DNA of 7,704 bases from Pseudomonadota bacterium (GTDB taxonomy: Bacteria; SAR324; XYD2-FULL-50-16; JAHJRI01), in NCBI GenBank assembly GCA_022360105.1, contig JAKSDL010000063.1, forward strand, positions 1-7,704, in the 5' to 3' direction. A program made the position numbers and the translations under genes. Positions 1 to 6,540 of the stretch are shown one piece after another; position 1 is the stretch's first letter; each line of letters starts with the position of its first letter. The notes beneath the pieces are model-generated. The model searched no databases. It saw only the letters and a program-made list of their open reading frames with translations, and was not told where the DNA came from.

Positions 1-1182
1 CAAGTCACTGTATTCCTGCGGACAGTGACTTAATCCATCCTTGCTGGGAATAAAAATCATACCTGTGGGAGCAATTTCAGACAGATAGCTGGCGTCATGA
101 CCAGCTCCTGATGGAAACCTCAAATATGGTACCTTCTGCTTCCTGCATACTTCTTCTGCAGTTGTCACCATCTTCTGAGGAAACACCACTTTTGGTGAAC
201 TCTGCCAATGTTTGAAAGTAATTCCCAAACCTTTGGTTTTGTTGTCATTTATCACACTCTGAATATCCTTGATGGCAGAGGAAAGATCACCTTCGTGCAA
301 CGATCTGAGGTCAATCCCCATCTTTACCTTGCCGGGAATTATGTTGGAGAAATTCGGGTCGATTTCGAACTCACCGACAGTAATCACCATATTTTCATAG
401 CTTCTCGCAACAGAGTCGATTGCGGTAACCAGGGATGCTCCGGTTGTCAGAGCATCTTTTCTCCCGACCATGGGTGTTGTACCGGCATGATTGCTCTCTC
501 CTTCAATTGTAACTGCTGCACGAACAATTGCGACAATACCGCTCACGACCCCAATAGGAATCTGCTGTTGATCCAGAACCGGTCCTTGCTCAATGTGCAA
601 TTCCCAGTAGCTGGCAATACTTCCTGGTTTCCGAACGACTTCGTGAAGCTTTTCAGGATTTCCTCCTCCTTCTTTGATAGCTTGATACAAGGATTTTCCC
701 TGCTTATTCTCAGCCTGTTTCAAAGTATCAACCGTAAGATTTCCAGTCATGGCTCGACTTCCGATGGTCGATTTTCCAAATGGGGATGGCTCCTCCGCCA
801 AAAAACTCACAATTTCAAGAGGATGGGCAAGAGGGGTCTTGTTTTCGTGTAGGCAGCGGGCTATTTCCAAACCGGCAATGATCCCGGCAATACCATCATA
901 CTTGCCTCCAGCCTTCACCGTGTCCAGGTGTGAGCCGATCATCAGGCAGGACGAGTTTTTGTCTGATCCCTCTTTACGACCAATCAGATTACCAATTGCG
1001 TCATAACGGACTTCCAGTCCAGCTTCTGCAGCCATTTTCCCGGCAACATAGTCAGCTGCATCCCGGTATTCCCTGCTAAATGACAATCGAGTGAAACCTT
1101 GCTCGTTTGGGTCTGTGAAGGTAGCAAGGGTTTCAATATCTCTTTGGATTCTTTTTTTATTTATTAAAAGTGGGACTAACAT
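1..1182 (-). CDS. M20-family Zn-dependent carbamoylase / allantoate amidohydrolase, C-terminus cut off by left edge
   Basis: The reading frame is open from an ATG at 1182 to the window edge, giving 394 residues. An in-frame TAA two codons upstream makes this ATG the furthest possible start; no good ribosome binding site precedes it. The protein matches the N-carbamoyl-L-amino acid hydrolase / allantoate amidohydrolase (HyuC/AllC) branch of peptidase family M20, cytosolic enzymes that hydrolyse carbamoyl or ureido groups with two bound metals. Visible motifs are SHLDTV (His85, Asp87), Asp96 in KYDG, the EE pair at 130-131, LHIEQGPVL with His196, SNHAGTTPM (232-238, substrate/dimer region), NIIPG (280-284), SGAGHD (358-363) and SHCPQE with His386. 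All expected metal ligands (85, 96, 131, 196, 386) are therefore present. By comparison with AllC only about 15-25 C-terminal residues lie outside the window. The usual EEGSRF motif reads EEPSPF. Substrate cannot be decided: carbamoyl amino acid, allantoate and ureidoglycine enzymes look alike, and no pathway neighbour is visible. Confidence 0.93.
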   Translation of the reverse strand, partial: MLVPLLINKKRIQRDIETLATFTDPNEQGFTRLSFSREYRDAADYVAGKMAAEAGLEVRYDAIGNLIGRKEGSDKNSSCLMIGSHLDTVKAGGKYDGIAGIIAGLEIARCLHENKTPLAHPLEIVSFLAEEPSPFGKSTIGSRAMTGNLTVDTLKQAENKQGKSLYQAIKEGGGNPEKLHEVVRKPGSIASYWELHIEQGPVLDQQQIPIGVVSGIVAIVRAAVTIEGESNHAGTTPMVGRKDALTTGASLVTAIDSVARSYENMVITVGEFEIDPNFSNIIPGKVKMGIDLRSLHEGDLSSAIKDIQSVINDNKTKGLGITFKHWQSSPKVVFPQKMVTTAEEVCRKQKVPYLRFPSGAGHDASYLSEIAPTGMIFIPSKDGLSHCPQEYSDL

Positions 1183-1767
1183 AAATTAATTCTGTAGTTA
1201 GATTGCTGGTATTGGACTTCCGACTACCAGGTAATGATTGAAATCAATACGTTCGCATCTCGTTCCATGCTATCGATACTCGATAGATCAAACAACACAC
1301 ACTTCAGAGTTTTATTAAAATGTTGCAGCTTCCTCATCCTTGCAATCCAAAGTCGAAGTCACCTGGCATAGTTATCGGTTATCGGACTTGGTGAAAGCTT
1401 CGCTTTTTCAGTTATTGAACAGATATTTGGGTAACCGGAAGAAAAAGGAATATCCCTTCCAACTCCTTAATCGATCAACGATACGAACCACCTGATACAA
1501 CTCTGCCTCTTGAGACATAACTTTCACTAAAAAATCTACATTCGCTCTCAAAACTTTCTTTCTCTTTAACATCTCCAAAAACCGGGAAAAGCTAATAAAA
1601 CACGATTAACTCTTGATTGACAAGTGATTAGATCAACCAATCCGTCCCTCTTCATAAATTCCTTTAAATCACTATTAAACATTCTGATTAAGTTATTCTT
1701 TTGGAATAGATGTTGGAGTTTATTAGTATGGACTGCAATGTTAATTATTGATTATTGGAGAGAGCCT
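1183..1767. other. 585-base intergenic region with dyads, a tandem repeat and short minus-strand frames
   Basis: This gap lies between the divergently oriented carbamoylase and DCC-family genes, so it should hold both promoters; I could not pick a convincing -35/-10 pair for either. It contains a stem CTGGTA/TACCAG (1206-1230, 13-nt loop), a perfect 7-bp dyad (1270-1286), a tandem GTTATCG repeat (1371-1384) and a small hairpin GAAAGC-TTC-GCTTT (1393-1407). On the minus strand two short frames overlap by seven bases (1566-1682, 38 codons; 1408-1572, 54 codons). Neither has a ribosome binding site at a usable spacing, and neither product is recognised. They are more likely chance or remnant than genes. 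The plus-strand frame of the DCC gene is also open back to 1624, but its start is placed at 1768. Confidence 0.6.
1270..1286. promoter_or_regulatory. Perfect inverted repeat CTATCGA-TAC-TCGATAG
   Basis: Seven-base arms with a three-base spacer form a perfect 17-nt dyad 88 bases upstream of the carbamoylase start. Size and symmetry suit an operator for a dimeric regulator. No regulator is assigned, and the role is inferred from position only. Confidence 0.35.
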
Positions 1768-2193
1768 GTGAACACCGCAAATAGATCACAAATCAGTAAA
1801 ACAATTGTCGACTTTTCAGAGCCAGTGGTTGTTTATGACGGCAACTGCAACCTTTGCCTGTTTTGGCTGGATGTGCTTTTAAAATCCCAACCGAATCCAC
1901 CGTTTCAGCTTGTTTCTGTAACTGACCTAACCCCGCAAGAAAAAGCCCAACTCAACATACAAAAAGCTTCAGATTTCCATTCTGTCATTTATTCAAAAAG
2001 TAATGCCCTGTTTTTAAAAAGCGATGCCATCATCGAAATTGGTAAAGACCTTGGAGGCCGCTGGGCGTTGTTAAAATGGTTGAAATGGATGCCCAAATCG
2101 GTACGAGACTGGGCGTACGGGACCGTAGCTGCCAATCGCTACAAATGGTTCGGCAAAAAGGAAACCTGCGTGGATGAAAAATGCACAATGTGA
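1768..2193 (+). CDS. DCC-family (DUF393) thiol-disulfide oxidoreductase-like protein
   Basis: With the GTG start at 1768 the product is 141 residues, the normal size for DUF393 (YuxK/DCC) proteins. It carries the diagnostic D-x-x-C-x-x-C motif at Asp24, Cys27 and Cys30 (VVYDGNCNLC). Other family-like features are a central KSDA segment and the C-terminal RDWAYGTVAANRYKWFGK block. The family has a thioredoxin-like fold and is presumed redox-active through its Cys pair; physiological partners are generally unknown. The start was chosen because GGAGAGAG (1757-1764) precedes the GTG at good spacing, and the family motif then begins near residue 20. The frame is open back to a GTG at 1624, but the 48 extra codons have no ribosome binding site and no family similarity. 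An additional Cys pair (CVDEKC, 134 and 139) lies at the extreme C-terminus. No signal peptide is seen, so it is probably cytosolic. Confidence 0.85.
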   Translation: MNTANRSQISKTIVDFSEPVVVYDGNCNLCLFWLDVLLKSQPNPPFQLVSVTDLTPQEKAQLNIQKASDFHSVIYSKSNALFLKSDAIIEIGKDLGGRWALLKWLKWMPKSVRDWAYGTVAANRYKWFGKKETCVDEKCTM

Positions 2194-2251
2194 GTTCGCT
2201 TGCATGAAATTGAATGGAAAAAGACAAAACGATATCACCAACCAGCCTTTT

Positions 2252-2302
2252 CCAAGCTGTTGGAGGATTGTTGAGCTTGGTTAATCCAAACAGGTGGATT
2301 AA
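2252..2302. promoter_or_regulatory. Two consecutive dyads upstream of the kamA-like gene
   Basis: CCAAGCT (2252-2258) pairs perfectly with AGCTTGG (2274-2280). The next base starts TTAATCC (2281-2287), which pairs perfectly with GGATTAA (2296-2302) across an eight-base loop. The second dyad ends 33 bases before the ATG of the aminomutase gene. They could be operators or leader-RNA hairpins. No lysine riboswitch core is recognised, and the leader is too short for one. Function is inferred from position. Confidence 0.4.
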
Positions 2303-2335
2303 TGATTCACCCTAAATTGCACAAGGAGGAGTCTC

Positions 2336-3727
2336 ATGAAACTTGAAATCAGTAAAGAAGCCATTCCGGCTCATCTTTGTCATTATCCTGATCACAGGGC
2401 TTTTAAAGACGGAGAATTCTGGAAGGAAATTCCCGGGTGGTCATCGGTCTCTGAACAAGAGTTTGGTGATTACATGTGGCAATTGAAGAACTCGATCACC
2501 AGCTTGGATAAAATGCGGGATGCACTCAAACACCGTGTTAATGAAAATTTGCTGAAGGATTTTCAAAAAGCCCTGGAAATTGTGCCTATGAACATCCGGA
2601 TCACACCGTACATATTTTCCTTGATCGATTGGGATAATCCGGTGGAGGACCCGCTTAGAAGAGAGTTTATGCCCATTGCTTCACAAATGTTGGAAAACCA
2701 TCCGTTTTTCCTGAAAGACTCGCTTTATGAGGATGTGGATTCCCCGGTGCAGTATCTCACACATCGCTATCCGGACAAAGTCTTGTTTTTGACCTTAAGT
2801 GTCTGTCCTCACTATTGCTCATATTGCACCCGCAGTCGACTGATTGGCGGGTCCACCTTATCCCGTGAAAAGCAGATATACAGTCCAAGTATTGCCAAGT
2901 ATGAAGAAATTTTTGAATACATTCGGGAGCATGATCAGATCGAAGATGTGGTGATTTCCGGTGGCGATGCGTCCCTGCTAAAGCCGGAGCTAATTCGTAC
3001 CATCGGAAAAACATTATTGGATATCGATCATATCCGGCGCATTCGCTACGCTACTAAATCTTTAGCGGTATTCCCCATGAAGGTTCTCTCTGATGATGAG
3101 TGGTTTAAGGCGTTGATCGAAGTGAATGAAATCGGTAGAAAACGGGGAAAACACGTTTGCATTCACACCCACTTTTCGAGTCCTCGCGAGATTTCCCAGT
3201 GGTCCAGAAGAGCTGCTGACAGACTCTTCCAGGAAGGCTTAACAGTACGCAACCAAACTGTTTTCCAGTGCGGAGTCAATAACGATGTTAATGTTATGGG
3301 CTTGTTTATCAGACAGTTGAGCTACATGAACGTTCACCCGTATTACGTTTTTATTTTGGATATGGTTCCCGGCATCGAACATCTGCGCACAACATTGCGG
3401 GATGCTGTTGAGATGGAAAAAGCAATGCGAGGTTTTACCGCAGGATTCAATATTCCCACCTTCACTTGCGATCTGCCCACAGGCGGCGGCAAAAGGCATA
3501 TTGCTTCCTATGACTTTTATAATGAGGAGACCGGTGTTAGCGTTTGGCGTTCTCCCAGTGTAAAACCGGGAAAAGTATTCTTCTATTTTGATCCGGTACA
3601 CCGTTTGGAATCGAAAACCCAAACGCGATGGAAGGACCCAAGTGAAAGAAGATTGATGCTCGAAGAGGCGTTATCCCATGTATCAGCGGATCTTAAACCT
3701 GATCCGGTTTACGGACTGCCTAATTAG
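2336..3727 (+). CDS. kamA: KamA family radical SAM aminomutase (lysine 2,3-aminomutase-like)
   Basis: This 463-residue protein belongs to the lysine 2,3-aminomutase family: PLP- and [4Fe-4S]/SAM-dependent enzymes that move the alpha-amino group of an amino acid to the beta carbon. AAGGAGGA (2323-2330) sits five bases before the ATG. The radical SAM motif CPHYCSYC gives Cys157, Cys161 and Cys164, followed by TRSR with Arg166 in the place of the carboxylate-binding Arg134 of the clostridial enzyme. ISGGDAS (207-213) is the glycine-rich SAM-binding motif. GGGK places the PLP lysine at Lys386. Asp342 and Asp379 lie 44 and 7 residues before it, exactly as Asp293 and Asp330, which hold the lysine side-chain amine, lie relative to Lys337. 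That favours lysine over glutamate. Unlike the clostridial enzyme it has no cysteines after the PLP lysine, so the C-terminal zinc site is missing; Ser162 replaces an Arg common in CRYC/CRHC. No acetyltransferase for acetyl-beta-lysine osmolyte synthesis is adjacent, so the pathway is open. Confidence 0.9.
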   Translation: MKLEISKEAIPAHLCHYPDHRAFKDGEFWKEIPGWSSVSEQEFGDYMWQLKNSITSLDKMRDALKHRVNENLLKDFQKALEIVPMNIRITPYIFSLIDWDNPVEDPLRREFMPIASQMLENHPFFLKDSLYEDVDSPVQYLTHRYPDKVLFLTLSVCPHYCSYCTRSRLIGGSTLSREKQIYSPSIAKYEEIFEYIREHDQIEDVVISGGDASLLKPELIRTIGKTLLDIDHIRRIRYATKSLAVFPMKVLSDDEWFKALIEVNEIGRKRGKHVCIHTHFSSPREISQWSRRAADRLFQEGLTVRNQTVFQCGVNNDVNVMGLFIRQLSYMNVHPYYVFILDMVPGIEHLRTTLRDAVEMEKAMRGFTAGFNIPTFTCDLPTGGGKRHIASYDFYNEETGVSVWRSPSVKPGKVFFYFDPVHRLESKTQTRWKDPSERRLMLEEALSHVSADLKPDPVYGLPN

Positions 3728-3740
3728 TACCGGGTATTTT

Positions 3741-3807
3741 GGTTGGTGGGTTTGTCACTCTTTCGATATCTTCCCAAGCCGGGAACAATTTAACGATTCC
3801 ACCAACC
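3741..3807 (+). promoter_or_regulatory. Nested stem-loop just downstream of the aminomutase gene
   Basis: A perfect nine-base inverted repeat, GGTTGGTGG (3741-3749) and CCACCAACC (3799-3807), encloses a second perfect hairpin TTCCC-AAGCC-GGGAA (3771-3785). It begins 13 bases after the kamA-like stop codon, where a 3' end structure would sit. It is not followed by a T run, so it is not a classical intrinsic terminator. Role unknown; mRNA 3'-end stability or attenuation are possibilities. Confidence 0.4.
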
Positions 3808-3994
3808 TCAATGCAGAATCCTTCCCAACCTCCATATATACTGATAGATTGGAGTCGTTCGCACAGTCAGCGAATGGTCGAAATTCGGTCAAATTGTTGC
3901 AGTCCTAAATTCACTCACAAACCGGACAACGTCCATACAAAAGAGGGGTCATATCCTTCTCTAGCCACTCAATTAACATTCCAGGATGTAAAAG

Positions 3995-5059
3995 ATGAGA
4001 AACATGATCAGCAATTTTAGTAAACACAGCTTAAAAGGATGCCCAAAAATAAAAATCATTCTACCATGTATTCTGCTGGCTTTACTTATCGGATGCTCCC
4101 AAATGAAACCCGTCAGACAAGATCCTCTAATCGGAAAAATATATTCCAGCCATAATAAACAGGAAATTACATACCAGGAATTGCTTGATGATGTCACAAA
4201 AGCCGAGGTTATCTACCTTGGTGAAAACCACGAAAATGCAGACCATCATCGTCACCAGATGCAGATAATTGAAGACCTGATAAAACAGGGCAAAAAACCT
4301 GTAATCGGATTTGAGTTTTTCAGTGTGGATCAAACCGGTCATTTGATGGCTTATGTATCCAGTCAGTCCGCAAAACATCCCAAATTCGTCGATGACAAAA
4401 GAGAGGCAATACTAAGGAACGATCTCGGCTGGTTAAGCAGAGCGGATACAACCTGGCAATTCTATTTTCAGTTCATCAAACTGGCAGCCGAAAATAAACT
4501 GACCGTTTTTGGAGCGGATTTACCAACTGGAATTGTCAGAAGAATTACCAGGAACGGCATTGAAAAATTGACCGAGATTGAAAAGGCTTTTTTACGGGCA
4601 ACCCCGTTCGAGAATGAAGCTTATCGGCAGTTAATGCAAGCAAGGTTTAAAGCAGCACATTGCGGCTACGCGCACCAGAAAATGATGGAGAGAATGTATG
4701 ATACCTGGCTTGCCAGAAATGACACCATGGCACACTCCATCGCCACAATGAGAAAATCAAACCCGGATCAGCCGGTTGTCATGATTCTGGGCAAAGGCCA
4801 TACGGAAAACAATATGGCTGTGTATGACAGGGTCGCGCACCGAATACCAAACATTAAACAACTTAATCTCGGTTTTACCGAGATCGCCATCAATCCAACA
4901 CCACTTGAAAGCTATTTTTCTGCCCCAAAAGTCGGAAATAAAACCTTTCCCTCCTCATTTGAATTTCTCTGGTTTACCCAAAGAACCAGCTATGAAGACC
5001 CTTGTGAGAGATTTCGTGAACAATTAAAACGCATGAAGAAATCACATAAAGCCAAGTAA
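3995..5059 (+). CDS. ChaN family (Cofac_haem_bdg, DUF399) lipoprotein
   Basis: The 354-residue product starts with a basic region, a hydrophobic segment (about 20-33) and a lipobox LIGC with Cys34, so it should be exported and lipid-anchored. The rest matches the ChaN family, known from a Campylobacter iron-regulated haem-binding lipoprotein: YLGENHENADHHRHQ (74-88, with Glu77, His79, His84 and His85), GFEFFSVDQ (105-113), DLGWLSRADTTWQFY (143-157), VFGADLPTGIVRRI (171-184) and VMILGKGHTENN (262-273). Family members bind haem and are thought to help iron or haem acquisition at the envelope; no receptor or transporter gene adjoins here. AGGA at 3982-3985 is a weak ribosome binding site at usable spacing; the ATG at 4004 would also keep the signal peptide. 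The gene converges on the arsR-type gene with 22 bases between stop codons and no clear terminator, so read-through antisense is possible. The symbol is withheld because function is inferred from family alone. Confidence 0.88.
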   Translation: MRNMISNFSKHSLKGCPKIKIILPCILLALLIGCSQMKPVRQDPLIGKIYSSHNKQEITYQELLDDVTKAEVIYLGENHENADHHRHQMQIIEDLIKQGKKPVIGFEFFSVDQTGHLMAYVSSQSAKHPKFVDDKREAILRNDLGWLSRADTTWQFYFQFIKLAAENKLTVFGADLPTGIVRRITRNGIEKLTEIEKAFLRATPFENEAYRQLMQARFKAAHCGYAHQKMMERMYDTWLARNDTMAHSIATMRKSNPDQPVVMILGKGHTENNMAVYDRVAHRIPNIKQLNLGFTEIAINPTPLESYFSAPKVGNKTFPSSFEFLWFTQRTSYEDPCERFREQLKRMKKSHKAK

Positions 5060-5081
5060 GGAATATCCTTCTAAATCTAAA

Positions 5082-6206
5082 TTAGTTCTGCTTTTGCAAA
5101 AATCCGGCTAAGGCTCCGATGGTTTTTTCTGCAAATTCTTCATTGATTTCATACACCTTTGCACTGGTCTGTCTTCTTTCCTTTAAGAACCCGGTAGCGC
5201 TCAATTGTTTCAGATGGCGTGAGGTTGCGGATTGGCTTAATTCCAATTGGTTCATGATTTCCTGAGAGGAAAGTTCCCCTTGTTCCGCTATCAGTTGGAT
5301 CATTTTCAAACGGGTATCATCCGCCAAAGCATTAAGCCTGACATTAAGGTCATTTCGATTCAGATCTGACGTGACAGCCTGAATGCCTTCAGGAAGTCTG
5401 GCCCCATACGAAACATGGAAGGTATTATCAGCAATGTATTTAACAACGTAAGGTCCGATAAAAGGCGATGGAGTAAGCAATACACAACACACTTGTCTTA
5501 ACCACTCCACTTTCCATGGCCATTCCTGCCATTCATCCAACACATCCTGATTGGTAACGGTCTTTACAGCTTCAAATCGATCCATGCTTGTGAGATCGAG
5601 CTTTTGAAATGCCGATACCGACTCCTCCAGCAGAGGCTTATTGCGTTCCCACTCCCTGGACAGATACTTTTCCCACATAGTTTTTAAGTGGGAAATGATA
5701 AACGACTTGAGTTTTGGTGGATCAACAAGATATTGATAACTCAAGGCTTCTGTTTCAAAATCTGCATGCCGAATCTCAAAATTGTCTCGAATAAACTCCA
5801 AAAAAGAACCTTCGGTTTTTAAAATCTTTTCAAGATCAATTGTCTCCGGTTTTTCCAAACCAGGATTTCCGTCATATTTCCTGATAAGAATCCTATCCGC
5901 ATAACGTTGGAACAACCGCTCCTTAAACACTTCCGGTTGCAACCCACTCAAATGGGAAATAAATTCAGGAACACCGGACCAGTATTCGACACTAAAAAAA
6001 CAATAATGTAAACCATGAACGATAATCCTGTTGTTTAATCGCTCCTCAGCTGTCATGGAGCGATTAATCTCCATTATCGAAGGGTTCATCCCGGGAAGCT
6101 TGTCGATAGAATTCAAAAGCACCAAACTTGTTTGAAAATCCTGAACAGGCCCCAGGAATACTTTGATTGAAGCATTTTTGGGAACAACAATGGAATCGTA
6201 AGGCAT
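5082..6206 (-). CDS. Transcriptional regulator with C-terminal ArsR-type winged helix and large N-terminal domain
   Basis: This 374-residue protein is about three times longer than a classical ArsR (about 100 residues). The C-terminal part, about 283-365, is an ArsR-like winged helix: LNALADDTRLKMIQLIAEQGELSSQEI, then recognition helix SQSATSRHLKQL (324-335) and the wing region GFLKERRQTSAKVYEI. The metal-sensing CVC motif of ArsR/SmtB is absent, so it probably does not sense arsenic through that site. Residues 1 to about 280 form a mixed helical domain without membrane segments, resembling the long N-terminal regions (DUF5937-like) of some ArsR-type regulators; this is recalled resemblance, and its ligand is unknown. 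Two adjacent cysteines (240-241) lie in it. The start is supported by AAGGAC six bases before the ATG. It follows the 69-residue gene by 18 bases, so both are transcribed together from a promoter that holds a dyad, suggesting autorepression. Confidence 0.85.
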   Translation of the reverse strand: MPYDSIVVPKNASIKVFLGPVQDFQTSLVLLNSIDKLPGMNPSIMEINRSMTAEERLNNRIIVHGLHYCFFSVEYWSGVPEFISHLSGLQPEVFKERLFQRYADRILIRKYDGNPGLEKPETIDLEKILKTEGSFLEFIRDNFEIRHADFETEALSYQYLVDPPKLKSFIISHLKTMWEKYLSREWERNKPLLEESVSAFQKLDLTSMDRFEAVKTVTNQDVLDEWQEWPWKVEWLRQVCCVLLTPSPFIGPYVVKYIADNTFHVSYGARLPEGIQAVTSDLNRNDLNVRLNALADDTRLKMIQLIAEQGELSSQEIMNQLELSQSATSRHLKQLSATGFLKERRQTSAKVYEINEEFAEKTIGALAGFLQKQN

Positions 6207-6224
6207 CGATTTGTCCTTGCTAGA

Positions 6225-6434
6225 TTATTGGACTGAAATACCATAACGAGTGCGAAGCATCGTTCCATAAACCACCAGTTTTTCTCCCAGTTTTTCCAGG
6301 AGCACGCAAACCAGGGGTCTCCTTTGAACAGGAACAGGTGTGATCTCGTTCAGCATTCGAGCTATTTCAGCTTCTTGTCGGAAGTATTTTTGTCTGTATT
6401 CCACTTCCTTTGTAAGTGCATACCAGCTAGTCAT
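6225..6434 (-). CDS. Small 69-residue protein of unknown function, first gene of the arsR-type operon
   Basis: I do not recognise this protein. The gene is well supported: AGGAGGAA (6438-6445) lies three bases from the ATG, a promoter lies upstream, and the stop is 18 bases before the regulator gene. The product starts with an amphipathic, Tyr/Glu/Arg-rich helix (MTSWYALTKEVEYRQKYFRQ, continuing with EAEIARML). A proline-containing linker with basic residues (about 33-40, PVPVQRRP) follows, then a second helix about 44-65 (VLLEKLGEKLVVYGTMLRTR). There is no signal peptide, membrane segment or metal-binding motif; one Cys is at position 43. The shape resembles short proteins seen beside helix-turn-helix genes in Chloroflexota, but this is an impression only. 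It could be a partner or modulator of the regulator, or an independent cargo of the operon. Confidence 0.72.
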   Translation of the reverse strand: MTSWYALTKEVEYRQKYFRQEAEIARMLNEITPVPVQRRPLVCVLLEKLGEKLVVYGTMLRTRYGISVQ

Positions 6435-6461
6435 GGCTTCCTCCTACTGATATCTGTTGCC

Positions 6462-6491
6462 AAAATACTAAATCAAATTCGATTTAGTCAA
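6462..6491 (-). promoter_or_regulatory. Sigma70-type promoter of the small-protein/arsR-type operon
   Basis: On the minus strand TTGACT (6491-6486) is followed after 18 bases by TATTTT (6467-6462), a good -35/-10 pair. It lies 28 bases before the start codon of the 69-residue gene. The start point would fall around 6455. Confidence 0.65.
6467..6488. promoter_or_regulatory. Operator-like inverted repeat inside the arsR-type operon promoter
   Basis: ACTAAATC (6467-6474) and GATTTAGT (6481-6488) are perfect eight-base arms separated by AAATTC. The dyad fills the spacer and touches both promoter hexamers, so a bound dimer would block RNA polymerase. ArsR-family operators are commonly AT-rich dyads of this kind, which makes autorepression by the downstream winged-helix protein the simplest reading. 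Confidence 0.6.
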
Positions 6492-6522
6492 TTCACCGGG
6501 TTATATATTTATTCAAATTTCT

Positions 6523-6540
6523 CACTTACCCGGTTAAGTG
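6523..6540. repeat. Imperfect 18-nt palindrome, related to the 6655-6668 sequence
   Basis: CACTTA and TAAGTG flank a CCCGGT core, with one mismatched base pair. The 14 bases TACCCGGTTAAGTG (6527-6540) recur exactly, in inverted orientation, at 6655-6668. Confidence 0.6.

Noticed and set aside
208..852. Long plus-strand frame of 214 codons
   Set aside because: It lies antisense to the carbamoylase, whose minus-strand frame carries every family motif; the plus-strand peptide is Cys/Ser-rich and unrecognisable.
1624..1767. N-terminal extension of the DCC-family protein, hydrophobic enough to suggest a membrane anchor
   Set aside because: There is no ribosome binding site at the GTG at 1624, while GGAGAGAG precedes the GTG at 1768, which gives the normal family length.
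2194..2335. Lysine riboswitch upstream of the aminomutase
   Set aside because: The leader has only 142 bases between genes, and the conserved multi-helix core is not visible; only simple dyads are present.
3239..3622. Minus-strand frame of 127 codons
   Set aside because: Antisense shadow of the aminomutase C-terminal half, which contains the PLP lysine and substrate aspartates.
2336..3727. EpmB (EF-P lysine aminomutase) or glutamate 2,3-aminomutase identity
   Set aside because: EpmB is much shorter, and the glutamate enzyme has Lys and Asn where this protein keeps both Asp residues. No EF-P or epmA gene adjoins.
3739..4020. Plus-strand frame of 93 codons between kamA and the ChaN-type gene
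   Set aside because: No ribosome binding site, Ser/Pro/Gln-rich unrecognised product, and it overlaps the start of the lipoprotein gene.
5082..6206. Arsenic-resistance operon
   Set aside because: The winged helix lacks the CVC metal site, and no arsB, arsC or acr3 gene is present.
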